A DNA stretch of 64,000 nt from Oscillatoria sp. FACHB-1406 (GTDB lineage: Bacteria; Cyanobacteriota; Cyanobacteriia; Cyanobacteriales; Spirulinaceae). The DNA is taken from the NCBI RefSeq assembly GCF_014698145.1, contig NZ_JACJSM010000028.1:1-64000 (forward strand), read 5' to 3'. This document shows, piece by piece, positions 1 through 10,465 of the stretch; the first letter of the stretch is position 1; every line of letters begins with the position of its first letter. Made by a program: the position numbers and the translations under genes. The notes beneath the pieces were generated by a model, which did not search any database, was not told where the DNA came from, and saw only the letters and a list, made by a program, of their open reading frames with translations.

Positions 1-84
1 TCTTACCGTTTTGTGCGGTGGCTCGACCAGAACCAAAACGTATTTGCGGCTTATAAAGCGAGCTTGGGCTATATTTGGGCTTAA
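1..84 (+). CDS. C-terminal end of a gene cut by the window edge
   Basis: The first 27 codons are open in frame 1 and end at a TAA at 82-84. The fragment is rich in aromatic residues (RFVRWLDQNQN, then LGYIWA). Its start lies outside the window. I do not recognise the family. It converges on the XRE gene that follows on the other strand. Confidence 0.35.
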   Translation, partial: SYRFVRWLDQNQNVFAAYKASLGYIWA

Positions 85-116
85 GATTCGCTAAAGTCCC
101 GATAACTATTTGACCT

Positions 117-629
117 TCAACTCTTGATTTTTTTCGGTTGCCGCTCACCTAACTCAACCAGCAATTGGGTTCGCTTCTCAATTTCATTAAAATCGACAAC
201 AAAATTTGCAGATTTTAAGTCAATGGCTAAAGCTTCAGTGACATCAATGATTTCTAGCCAACTCGCGCATTGATAGTCCGAATCCTCATATTGTTGGATT
301 CTCTGTTCGCTCAAACCCAACCTTTGCGCCAATTCTTTCTGCGTCATTTTGGCAGCAATCCTTGCCCCAATTAACACCTTGGGCAGTTCTAGAATTGAAT
401 TGATATGAATCTCTAACTTCTGGGTTCGTTCCCAACTGACCCATCTGTCATACTCATCAATTTCGGCTTGAAAAGCATCTCGATGGCTCTGGAGTGCTGA
501 GCGTCCTACTGCGTTCTCAGGAGCGTTGGTGTTGGCTTCCTGAGTTTGCCAGTCAGAGCGAGCTAACGCTTCTTCAGCATCCTTAAGTAATTCTTGGGTG
601 TATTCATATTGTATTTCGTTTTTAATCAT
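117..629 (-). CDS. XRE-family HTH protein, antitoxin/regulator-like
   Basis: 170 residues. A helix-turn-helix of the XRE type lies in the C-terminal half (ARIAAKMTQKELAQRLGLSE, then IQQYE), the usual DNA-binding fold of repressors and HigA-like antitoxins. The N-terminal 80 residues are charged and probably helical. I chose the ATG at 629 over the GTG at 638 because AGGTGG sits about 5 bases before it. No toxin-like partner is visible on either side, so it is an orphan regulator or the survivor of a toxin-antitoxin pair. The function is inferred from the HTH only. Confidence 0.72.
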   Translation of the reverse strand: MIKNEIQYEYTQELLKDAEEALARSDWQTQEANTNAPENAVGRSALQSHRDAFQAEIDEYDRWVSWERTQKLEIHINSILELPKVLIGARIAAKMTQKELAQRLGLSEQRIQQYEDSDYQCASWLEIIDVTEALAIDLKSANFVVDFNEIEKRTQLLVELGERQPKKIKS

Positions 630-877
630 GGCAACCACCTTAGTAAATCTAGCGCAATAATTCCTTTTGGGTTTCGTTTGTCCATTATCTAGGAGTCCTC
701 ACCACACATAACGCAAAGCGATCGCCCCGCCCCCCTAAAACCCCAAATTCTGCACCGCTGTGCGCTTCGTCGGATGCGTAGTTACCTCCTCAAACCTGGA
801 CAAAGACGCGAAATCGCCCCCATACCTCCGTAAAAACGTGCAAAAATTAGACGCGAGAATGCTAGATTAAACGTCTA

Positions 878-1837
878 ATGGTCCTTACCCTCGACCTTCC
901 CTCTCTTCCCCCAGAGTCCCTCAAGTTAACCTCACCCGTTCCCCTCACCCGCCATCCGGCTGCCGTCTATTTAGCTGGATTGAGCGAAGGTTCCCAGCGC
1001 ACGATTCGCTCGACCCTTAACGCGATCGCGTCTTTACTCACTGCCGGGGAGTGCGACGCTCTGACCCTCGATTGGGGGAAGCTGCGCTACCATCACGCGG
1101 CGGCGGTGCGGGTGGCCTTGATGAACTCTTCTTTGGCTCCGGTGACGGCCAATAAGATGCTCTGTGCCTTGCGGCGCGTTCTTAAGGAGGCTTACAAGTT
1201 GGATTTAATAGACGCAGATAGTTACACTAAAGCCATCGATCTGCCCAACATTGAAGGGGAATCCCAACCGCGAGGGCGGGCGCTGTCGGGGGAAGAAATT
1301 GCGGCGCTGCTGGCCGGTTGTAAGGGCAGTAGCGCGCGCGACCAGCGCGATGCGGCACTGATTGCCATTTTGCGCGCTTCTGGGCTGCGGCGAAGCGAGG
1401 TGGTGAAGTTGGCTATTCACGATTGGCATCCGGCGACCAACGCTTTGGAGGTGCGCCGGGGGAAACGGGGCAAAGGGCGGCGGGTTTATTTGAACGCGGC
1501 GGCGGTGGAGTATTTGGAGCGTTGGTTGGCGTTGCGGGGGGACGAACCGGGGCCGCTACTGTGTCGGATTTGGAAGGGGGGAGGGTTGCAACTCGAGCAT
1601 TCCCTGAACTCGGATGCGGTGTGGCGGATTTTGCGCGGGCGGGCGGCGCAGGTCGGGTTGGAATCGTTCAGTCCCCACGATTTTCGGCGGACGTTTTGCA
1701 GCGATTTATTGGATGCAGGGGTGGATATTGTTACCGTGCAGAAGTTGGCGGGTCATGCTTCTCCGGTGACGACGGCGAAGTACGACAGAAGAGGCGAGGA
1801 GGCAAAACGGAGGGCGGTAGAGGATTTGGGGTTTTGA
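878..1837 (+). CDS. Tyrosine recombinase / phage-type integrase
   Basis: 319 residues with the full tyrosine-recombinase layout. An N-terminal SAM-like core-binding domain covers about residues 20-120. In the catalytic domain the Arg is in GLRRSEV (R171), the HxxR box is HDFR (H267, R270), the second His is in LAGH (H293) and the nucleophile is Y302. A Lys-rich beta-hairpin (RRGKRGKGRR) fits the catalytic Lys position. The family performs site-specific strand exchange, for excision or integration of elements or resolution of dimers. It stands at the left edge of the CRISPR region with no excisionase beside it, so whether it moved this region is unknown. Confidence 0.92.
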   Translation: MVLTLDLPSLPPESLKLTSPVPLTRHPAAVYLAGLSEGSQRTIRSTLNAIASLLTAGECDALTLDWGKLRYHHAAAVRVALMNSSLAPVTANKMLCALRRVLKEAYKLDLIDADSYTKAIDLPNIEGESQPRGRALSGEEIAALLAGCKGSSARDQRDAALIAILRASGLRRSEVVKLAIHDWHPATNALEVRRGKRGKGRRVYLNAAAVEYLERWLALRGDEPGPLLCRIWKGGGLQLEHSLNSDAVWRILRGRAAQVGLESFSPHDFRRTFCSDLLDAGVDIVTVQKLAGHASPVTTAKYDRRGEEAKRRAVEDLGF

Positions 1838-1922
1838 TTCGCTCAGAAGAAGTAAACGGTCAAAACCTTAAAGGCACGAGCGACTAACTGGCGATCTCGT
1901 TCATAAGTGGCGACACCGGACT

Positions 1923-2147
1923 TCAAGGAATTGAGAGAACGGGTATTAGAGGTTGAAAGCGATCGCGCTGGTAAAGACGAAAATTCTCCTCTTCCTCGAA
2001 ACTCAACTTGCATAACAACCGAAACTGGAGGGGTGTAGAAAGAGGATTGACTCGCTCGACAACCGCCTTGACGCGAGCGCCACGCTGAAGCCCTTCAACA
2101 AATAATTTTCCCGTAGGAGGGCGGACGGAAAAGAAAGAGTTATCCAA
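1923..2147 (-). pseudogene. Possible gene fragment, unrecognised
   Basis: 74 codons open from a TTG at 2147, beginning DNSFFSVRPPTGKLFVEGLQ. Composition is protein-like but there is no good start codon or ribosome site, and the upstream boundary coincides with the start of the TPR-gene scar. I take it as a leftover piece of a gene; it could also be non-coding. Confidence 0.2.
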
Positions 2148-2240
2148 AGCGCTCGAATATTGCGATCGCGCTTTATCGCTCTCTACAGAATGAGGAATTA
2201 CGCGACTTGAGGAATGTCACGCACTCAAAAATTTATAGGC
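2147..2240 (+). pseudogene. Scar of the 3' end of the TPR gene
   Basis: About 90 bases closely match the last codons of the TPR gene that ends at 20360. The shared core includes the run around GCGATCGCGCTTTATCGCTC and the segment CTTGAGGAATGTCA. The copy has substitutions (one changes a Leu codon to TGA) and lacks the rest of the gene. A damaged CRISPR repeat follows within 50 bases, as array 3 follows the intact TPR gene. Confidence 0.65.
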
Positions 2241-2286
2241 TCTGAGTTCTGAGGTCTAAATTCACCGCATCTATTGCATCTGGAAC

Positions 2287-2314
2287 GTTTCTTCTCCTTC
2301 CCCGAAGGGAAAAG
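2287..2314. repeat. Solitary degenerate CRISPR repeat
   Basis: 28 bases begin GTTTC and end CCCCGAAGGGAAAAG, the two ends of the 35-nt repeat used in all three arrays, with about 7 bases lost in the middle. No spacer or second repeat is beside it. Together with the TPR scar just upstream it looks like the remains of a fourth array. Confidence 0.6.
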
Positions 2315-2346
2315 CAGAGATGGCAAGCGTTAGAACCCATCACTCC

Positions 2347-2404
2347 GACATTTTGTCCTTCGCATCAAAACCGAGCGCTTGCCGATTTGAAGTGATAGAT
2401 TTGA
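2347..2404 (+). promoter_or_regulatory. Element shared by both cas operons, copy 1
   Basis: About 57 bases starting GACATTTTGTCCTTCGCATC and containing GATTTGAAGTGATAGATT recur almost unchanged at 7694-7749. The two copies lie 98 and 111 bases before the start codons of cas10 and cmr3 respectively. Position suggests a common promoter or operator; no clear -35/-10 pair stands out, so the role is inferred. Confidence 0.5.
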
Positions 2405-2465
2405 AAAAATGAGTGATGGGTTATGGATGAATGATGAGTTTTGACTTGTTCCCTTTTCAACCGTT

Positions 2466-2501
2466 CGTAACCTATCCCTTGTAACTCGTAACTCGTAACC
2501 C
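2466..2501. repeat. STRR heptamers next to the cas10 start
   Basis: Degenerate copies of GTAACTC/GTAACCC run directly into the cas10 start codon, leaving no room for a Shine-Dalgarno sequence. Such short tandemly repeated heptamers are known from cyanobacterial genomes. Confidence 0.7.
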
Positions 2502-5500
2502 ATGCAACAGTTTTATCGCCGCAAACTCTACGCCCTGCTCGATAATGCCGACCTCTGCAAGCAGTTGAATTGTTGGGGCGATCGGCAAGAGGAGATCGCA
2601 CAATGGTGGCAGCGGAACAAGCCCCTCGTCGAAGAGATTGCCAGTTCTTCAGATCGCGCCAACCTAGAGTTCGAGCGTAGTTTGGATACTATTCCCCTCA
2701 AGCATCCCATCAGCGGGCAAGATAGAGAGATTCAACGCAGCCACCCTGTCGAAATCGACCTCTCAACCCTCCAAAACGAGACCGATCCCCAAACAGTTTT
2801 CTGGTGGTTTTGGCGATTTTATCCAGCCCTTAAAGCTATAGCCCAGCCCGATAGCCTCCTCGAACCGCAACATCAAATTTTGCCCGACTGCCCCATCCCT
2901 AGCTACCGCGCCACGGTGTCCGCTTTAGCCGGAATTCTTGAGGATTGGGAATTGGGTGAAGCGCCTGAATATCCCTATTTACTATTATTTACCTTCTCGC
3001 CCATCCAAGAATTTATTAAAGCTTCCCGCAAATTCCTAGATTTTTGGGCGGGGTCTTACTTACTCCATTACCTGAGTGCTAAACTTTGCTGGCGCATTGC
3101 TAACTGTTACGGCCCCGACGCGATTGTTACGCCGTCGTTATGGAGTCAAGAGATTATTGATGCTTTGCTGTTGAAACAATATCCAGATTTTCGGACGACT
3201 TTTGAGAGCATTAGCAGCGATCGCAAAAATCCTCAAACTCGCTTCCAGGATAAAACCAGTGTTTCTTTATCGACAGCGGGCTTCCCCAATACGATTGTTG
3301 TTTTAATTCCCGCTTCCGAGAAGGAGAAGTTAGGAAACAATCTCGAAACTTGGTTAAAGGAAGAATGGCAGGAGATCGCCGAGAAAGTACGCGAAGGCAA
3401 CCCCGATAGTCAAGTGGAACAACTGCGCCTGGGGATTCGTGAAAGGACAATTCAACACTTGCAACAACTGCAAACTCAGAATGACTCAGACCAGCACAAT
3501 AGCTTAGAACAATTCTTAACTGAATTTGGGGGCGATCGCGAAGCCAATCGTCGCGACTTGCAAAGGTGGTGTAACATGAGTTGTTGGAAGTGGCGATCGC
3601 TCTGGAACGCACAGATCGACCATACCTGGCAGCCTTACTGGGTTGCAGTCCCCCTTGGCGATCCCGGCACACCCCTTCAAATTGAGGAAGCCGAAGAAGA
3701 TTATCGCTTCGATGAGGCGTGGCTTAAGAGTCAAGAAACCGTCGCTCAAACTCGTGCCAAGTCCCCGCCGCCGACAGAAGCGGAAAAGACGATCTACCGA
3801 ACCTTAAACGTTGGAACCTGGTGGGGATCGATTCAAGCCCGTTTGGGACAAGCGGTACGGGCGGTGAAAAACACCCGCATCTGGCAAATCCCCGCAGCGC
3901 CGGGATATCGCTCTACGGTGTCGGGACAGTCGAGCGCCCTGCATCCCGGTTTCAGTTACAGCAACCAAAGGTGCGAGGGGCGCGGTATGCCTGCCGAATC
4001 GATGCGTCTCTTTTGGCGGTTGATGGCAGAAGTTTATCGCGGACTGTTCGACGGTTCAGAGCAACTCAATGCCATAGAACTGACTAAACGAATGGCTTGG
4101 GTTTATGGCGGCGTTGCCGAGTCATTGGGGATCGATTTGAGACAATTAAATGACGAGTTAGATGAGGGAGCGACAGGCGAACTCGACTATAACCAATTGA
4201 TTCGTTTTCCCAATCTCAGTTCGATCGCGGCGGCTCGATTTGCCGAACGAGATGCGTCCCAACAATCGGGCAAATTGCGAACCTATTGGAAGATTTTGAA
4301 CGACTCGATCGCCCAACAAGAAAAAGAAGAGAAGGAAAGATTAGCTCGCCAACAAAAAGAAGGGAACCAAGGGAAACCCAAGCTGCGGCGAGAGCGCTTT
4401 GCTGCCCGCACCCGCCGCCCCTTCCAAATTCCTAAAACCGATGCAGCGATTAATTCCCAAAGGCAAGCCGGACAGGACTATAACGGTGTCATGTTTTCGA
4501 GCAAGTGGCTCGCCGAAGACTTAGGATTAGATCGCCAGGAGCGCGCTCGCCTGCGCGGTTTAGTCGATGCAGCGCACCGACATCCCAGCGTGGGCTTTGG
4601 TGAAACTTCCCCGGCGGATTGGTGGGCGATTGTTTTAGGCGATGGCGATGGTATGGGAGATTATGTGTCCGGGAAAAAACTCCATCGCTACGAGCGTTAT
4701 TTGGTTGAAACCGATGCAACTCAGTTTTTAACCGAAAACCGCTATCGCCCTGCGGATTGGGCGCGCAAACGAGAAGATTTTCTCGCCCAGTTTGGCTCCG
4801 GTAACAGCAGCGATGACAGCAGCGATGAGACAACGCTGCTAAAAACTCACAAGCGTATGGGACCAGCAACCCACATCGGTTTGAACCGCGCTCTGTTAGA
4901 TTTCTCCAATCGCCTCGTTCCCTACCTGACTCAGCAGCGGTTTTGCGGGCGGGTTATCTACAGCGGTGGCGATGATGTTATGGCAGTATTGCCCGTCGAA
5001 GATTTGCCCGAATATTTGCTCTCGCTGCAAGCCGCTTGGTGCGGCGGAGAGGATATCTATCCCACGGACGGGGACGTAAAATTCGTTTCCGAAGGCGGGT
5101 ACTGGCAGCCGCAAGCCGAACCGGACAATTTGTGCGGCTTGCCCAATCGCGCTCTGTTTACGATGGGAGAAGGGGCAACGATGAGTTTCGGCATCGTTAT
5201 CGCTCATAAAAGCGTTCCTTTACCCGTCGTTCTCAATGCCTTATGGGAGGCAGAAAGCGATCGCGCTAAAAAAATGCTCGGTTCTGCTGCGGACATTCCC
5301 AGCAAAAATGGGTTGTGCTTCCGAGTCCTCTACGGTTCCGGCAATCAACTTGAAGCGCTGCTCAAAGGAGAGTTATTGGCGGATTGGTGGCAGTGGCTCG
5401 GACATCCCAGCCCCGAATATCGCCAGGAACTTAGTTCTCTGCTCTATCGCCTCGCCGAAGATTTGCCCCGCCATGCTGTTATTACTTCCGAGCATTTCCT

Positions 5501-5741
5501 CATCGCTAAAGCAGCCCGCGCGATCGCTCTACGGCGGGAAGAATATAAAAATATCGAATACACAGTTGAGCTACTTTGTCAATGGTTAGAGCGATGGGAA
5601 AATTGGGCGAACGGTGCGAGCGATCGCGCAAAAATCCGAGCAACTAAACCTCTGGGCGCAACCTTGCCCGAACTCGCTAACCTGCTGCGTTTTTCGGCTT
5701 TCTGGCTAGACAAAATAGGTGATGATTTGACATCCGGTTGA
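2502..5741 (+). CDS. cas10: Cas10/Cmr2, large subunit of the type III-B effector
   Basis: 1079 residues. Cas10 is the signalling subunit of type III CRISPR complexes: on binding target RNA it makes cyclic oligoadenylates from ATP. The Cmr2 hallmark around FSPIQEFIKASRKFLDFWAG is at about residues 167-190. The first palm domain carries LGDGDGMGDYVSGK (about 710-725) and the second has the catalytic GGDD at 822-825 after a Ser. The active motif is intact, so cyclase activity is expected. I see no His-Asp pair in the N-terminal part (the region PIPSYRATVSALAG lacks it), so the DNase HD domain is probably absent. The gene is separated from cmr3-6 by array 1. No ribosome site precedes the ATG, which abuts heptamer repeats. 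Confidence 0.95.
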   Translation: MQQFYRRKLYALLDNADLCKQLNCWGDRQEEIAQWWQRNKPLVEEIASSSDRANLEFERSLDTIPLKHPISGQDREIQRSHPVEIDLSTLQNETDPQTVFWWFWRFYPALKAIAQPDSLLEPQHQILPDCPIPSYRATVSALAGILEDWELGEAPEYPYLLLFTFSPIQEFIKASRKFLDFWAGSYLLHYLSAKLCWRIANCYGPDAIVTPSLWSQEIIDALLLKQYPDFRTTFESISSDRKNPQTRFQDKTSVSLSTAGFPNTIVVLIPASEKEKLGNNLETWLKEEWQEIAEKVREGNPDSQVEQLRLGIRERTIQHLQQLQTQNDSDQHNSLEQFLTEFGGDREANRRDLQRWCNMSCWKWRSLWNAQIDHTWQPYWVAVPLGDPGTPLQIEEAEEDYRFDEAWLKSQETVAQTRAKSPPPTEAEKTIYRTLNVGTWWGSIQARLGQAVRAVKNTRIWQIPAAPGYRSTVSGQSSALHPGFSYSNQRCEGRGMPAESMRLFWRLMAEVYRGLFDGSEQLNAIELTKRMAWVYGGVAESLGIDLRQLNDELDEGATGELDYNQLIRFPNLSSIAAARFAERDASQQSGKLRTYWKILNDSIAQQEKEEKERLARQQKEGNQGKPKLRRERFAARTRRPFQIPKTDAAINSQRQAGQDYNGVMFSSKWLAEDLGLDRQERARLRGLVDAAHRHPSVGFGETSPADWWAIVLGDGDGMGDYVSGKKLHRYERYLVETDATQFLTENRYRPADWARKREDFLAQFGSGNSSDDSSDETTLLKTHKRMGPATHIGLNRALLDFSNRLVPYLTQQRFCGRVIYSGGDDVMAVLPVEDLPEYLLSLQAAWCGGEDIYPTDGDVKFVSEGGYWQPQAEPDNLCGLPNRALFTMGEGATMSFGIVIAHKSVPLPVVLNALWEAESDRAKKMLGSAADIPSKNGLCFRVLYGSGNQLEALLKGELLADWWQWLGHPSPEYRQELSSLLYRLAEDLPRHAVITSEHFLIAKAARAIALRREEYKNIEYTVELLCQWLERWENWANGASDRAKIRATKPLGATLPELANLLRFSAFWLDKIGDDLTSG

Positions 5742-5883
5742 ATGACCATAGTCTGTTTCTCGCTCCAGTCCGCAGGGAAGTCAATTAGGGTGGTGCGGCT
5801 GTTTATCCGGATTTCCTATGATTGCTGATTACAGCTTCTCAACCCTTGCATATTTCATAACTTACTAAATCATGATTCCCTTT

Positions 5884-5908
5884 AGGCTAACCATAAGGTT
5901 AGCCTTTT
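5884..5908 (+). terminator. Hairpin terminator after cas10
   Basis: A perfect 9-bp stem (AGGCTAACC / GGTTAGCCT) with an ATAA loop is followed by TTTTC on the plus strand. It would end cas10 transcripts before they run into array 1. On the minus strand, the array direction, it is not followed by a T tract. Confidence 0.55.
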
Positions 5909-5911
5909 CAA

Positions 5912-6808
5912 TTGTCCATTCGATTCATTTTCCCCGAAGGGAAAAGCAATGCCGCCAAGCAATAGCGGATCATATAGTTATGTTTCCATTCGATTCATTT
6001 TCCCCGAAGGGAAAAGGGTATTGTTCAATCTGTAAAAGAGACATGACGGGTTTCCATTCGATTCATTTTCCCCGAAGGGAAAAGATGTTAGTAAGCCCAC
6101 ATATGTCTGCACTAAGTGCGGAACAGTTTCCATTCGATTCATTTTCCCCGAAGGGAAAAGACTTTCGATCGAGAATGCGCCAAACAAAGATTGAAAAAGT
6201 TTCCATTCGATTCATTTTCCCCGAAGGGAAAAGGTATAATCCGGCTGACAAAGCCAGATTCACGTGGCGAAGTTTCCATTCGATTCATTTTCCCCGAAGG
6301 GAAAAGCTGACCCAGTAACTGGGAAAGCAGTGATTGTTTATCGAGTTTCCATTCGATTCATTTTCCCCGAAGGGAAAAGGGTTCAGATCAAAGATTTCCG
6401 CACTGGGAAATTTGTGCATGGTTTCCATTCGATTCATTTTCCCCGAAGGGAAAAGAATGGGTTTTTACTACTCTGATGAACAAAAAACAGAGTTTCCATT
6501 CGATTCATTTTCCCCGAAGGGAAAAGCCTCAGACAACAATGCAGTTAGACGGTAATAGTAGTTTCCATTCGATTCATTTTCCCCGAAGGGAAAAGATTTG
6601 AAAGAACAAACCTCTCTCCAGAGGAAAAAAGTTTCCATTCGATTCATTTTCCCCGAAGGGAAAAGCGACTGTATCGCCTTTTCTTCTGCTACATTTTCCT
6701 CGTTTCCATTCGATTCATTTTCCCCGAAGGGAAAAGTTTCACTGACGGCGAAGTTTTCTCAAATACAGATGACGTTTCCATTCGATTCATTTTCCCCGAA
6801 GGGAAAAG
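5912..6808 (-). CRISPR. CRISPR array 1: 13 repeats, 12 spacers
   Basis: Repeats are 35 nt, beginning GTTTCCATTCGATTC and ending CCCCGAAGGGAAAAG on the plus strand; spacers are 33-41 nt. Repeat starts: 5912, 5982, 6050, 6126, 6199, 6272, 6345, 6421, 6492, 6561, 6631, 6702, 6774. All are identical except the one at 5912, whose first and third bases differ, as expected for the oldest, leader-distal repeat. The conserved leader at the right end means crRNA is made from the minus strand; read that way the repeat ends in ATGGAAAC, the usual 5' handle type of type III systems. The repeat contains the stem CCCC-GAA-GGGG-like core CTTTTCCC/GGGAAAAG. Confidence 0.98.
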
Positions 6809-7040
6809 GCTACCCTTCTAGAGGGCTTGTCCTGACTGCATTATACACCCCTCGATCTGAGGCTCGGCAAAAAAGGGGTAAATAATCGCTACAGATTCTC
6901 AATAAGCAGCGGAGTGACCCCCTCCAAACCCACACCCAGAGCGGTATCCGAGGCAAACCACGAAAGAATGCGGGTTTCAGCGATCTCGAACTTGCCTCAG
7001 CAAATTGAGGAAATGGAAGAAAGCGGGAGATAGAAAAGAT
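6809..7040 (-). promoter_or_regulatory. CRISPR leader 1 with promoter
   Basis: About 215 bases are nearly identical to those next to arrays 2 and 3. On the minus strand a perfect -10 TATAAT (plus positions 6840-6845) lies 19 bases after a -35-like TTGCCG (6865-6870), putting the start of transcription about 25 bases before the first repeat. Integration of new spacers is expected at the leader-repeat boundary at 6808/6809. Confidence 0.8.
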
Positions 7041-7119
7041 TGATAGCGAAATATTGAAGCAGAGCATAAAATATCGTCAAAATCGCGTTTCCTTCCTGCC
7101 CTTAACTCGTCCTAGGTCT

Positions 7120-7536
7120 TCAAACTTCCGCTGTTTCCAGGCTTTCTAACCACTCCCGATAAGCATTTTGATTCCCGCCGAAGGAATCGAGAGAAACTTG
7201 ACGCTCGGGCATGGGTTCGAGAGGAGCATCAATCGGGGCATATTCACAATAACAAATCGCGATCGCATCTAACTCACTCGTGGGGATTTCGGGTGTGTAG
7301 ACTTCAACGCGCACAACTTCCCAATCGCTCTGACGGTAGTGCGTTTTTCCCCCCAAAGAATCAGAATCATCGAGTTTGAGAAATTCAGGAGGGCGATAAC
7401 CCGGTTCGGGTAGTGGTTCGTCAGAAGAATCCCAATGTTCCGCAATCGTCCAAGTCAGCGAACCGCTGGGCTGCAATTTCCGCTCTCGCCACTGCGGATC
7501 CTCGCCTTGTGCTTGAAAAATAATGTATTTTCGCAT
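7120..7536 (-). CDS. Hypothetical protein inside the CRISPR locus
   Basis: 138 residues, starting MRKYIIFQAQGEDPQWRER. I chose the ATG at 7536 because GGAGG stands 8 bases upstream; an in-frame longer reading from 7608 has no such site. The protein is acidic, soluble, and has no membrane segment or motif I recognise; the middle is rich in Pro, Asp and Glu. It lies between leader 1 and the cmr3-6 operon on the opposite strand, so it has its own promoter. Function unknown; the position is the only hint of a CRISPR link. Confidence 0.65.
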   Translation of the reverse strand: MRKYIIFQAQGEDPQWRERKLQPSGSLTWTIAEHWDSSDEPLPEPGYRPPEFLKLDDSDSLGGKTHYRQSDWEVVRVEVYTPEIPTSELDAIAICYCEYAPIDAPLEPMPERQVSLDSFGGNQNAYREWLESLETAEV

Positions 7537-7693
7537 TCTATTAATCCTCCCAATCGGCAGCAGTTTCGTGGGGTGGCTTTGGAAATTCCGTTTTCCCTTT
7601 AAAAACACAGTCTACTTGAAATATTGAGTTAGGTGCGGGTGGAAGTTCCTCAACGTCAAGTAGTTTCCAAACTAATAACTCATCACCGAGCGA

Positions 7694-7749
7694 GACATTT
7701 TGTCCTTCGCATCAAAACCGGGCGCTTCCTGATTTGAAGTGATAGATTG
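7694..7749 (+). promoter_or_regulatory. Element shared by both cas operons, copy 2
   Basis: Second copy of the element at 2347-2404, here 111 bases before cmr3. Differences are a few substitutions and one short indel. Its conservation while the flanks differ argues for a shared regulatory role. Confidence 0.5.
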
Positions 7750-7790
7750 AATGAGTTATAAGTACAATCTCTGGTTTTCGACCGCCCACA

Positions 7791-9934
<2,144 letters not shown>

Positions 9935-9970
9935 TGCTTAAATCAATTCTGAAAAGGAGGAGGTAAAAAA

Positions 9971-10465
9971 ATGAGTTTAGACTTAGGCGATCCTCGCGCG
10001 ATTACTCAGCCCGTTTACGAAGCTTTAAATGGTTTGCGTTCTGCTTATAACGTCGCCAGAGATAAGGGGCAGATTAAGGCAGAAGACTATCAAAAACGGC
10101 TGCGAGAGCAAAAGAGTCAAACGCAAGAACTTTATACTTTTTTAGCTACCTGGGGTTTAATGCGCTTGCGAGCCGAGGAAATGTCGCGAAATGATTGGGA
10201 AAAGCCGCCTGCGGAAATTCCACTTTTTCAAAGAGCGAAGAAAAATCAGGAAGGCAAGCGCGAAGCAATTTCTTGCTTTTTTGAATGCTTGGAGAAAGTT
10301 GCTAAAGTGAATAATTTGGCGAGCGAGAAAGGCATTGAGACGTTGAACCAGTTAAAGTCAGAAGACTACATTGGCTTAACTGGAATTGCCCTAGCTGTTG
10401 CTAAAGAGTTTAGCTTTTGGGCGGATGCTATTTATCCCGATATCAAAGGAGGCGAGAGCGAATGA
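9971..10465 (+). CDS. cmr5: Cmr5, small subunit (Cas11 group)
   Basis: 164 residues, mostly alpha-helical. Cmr5 forms the inner filament of the complex along the target RNA. Support: size, position between cmr4 and cmr6, and a helical N-terminus with a Cmr5-like LRSAYNVARDKGQ followed by LYTFLATWGLMRLRAEE. A strong ribosome site (AAGGAGGAGG) is 6-8 bases before the ATG, unlike the other cas genes here. Its stop overlaps the cmr6 start (ATGA), implying coupled translation. Confidence 0.88.
   Translation: MSLDLGDPRAITQPVYEALNGLRSAYNVARDKGQIKAEDYQKRLREQKSQTQELYTFLATWGLMRLRAEEMSRNDWEKPPAEIPLFQRAKKNQEGKREAISCFFECLEKVAKVNNLASEKGIETLNQLKSEDYIGLTGIALAVAKEFSFWADAIYPDIKGGESE

Noticed and set aside
1423-1887. 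154-residue plus frame inside the recombinase gene
   Set aside because: Gly-rich shadow of a gene whose catalytic residues are all in the other frame.
5872-6885. Open frames running through CRISPR array 1 on both strands, and likewise through arrays 2 and 3
   Set aside because: They only translate the repeat (FHSIHFPRREK and similar). The repeat lacks stops in several frames; there is no ribosome site or conserved protein.
6810-7067. Minus-strand frames of 85 residues in each leader
   Set aside because: The same sequence recurs in all three leaders and its conservation is explained by leader function; the promoter lies inside it.
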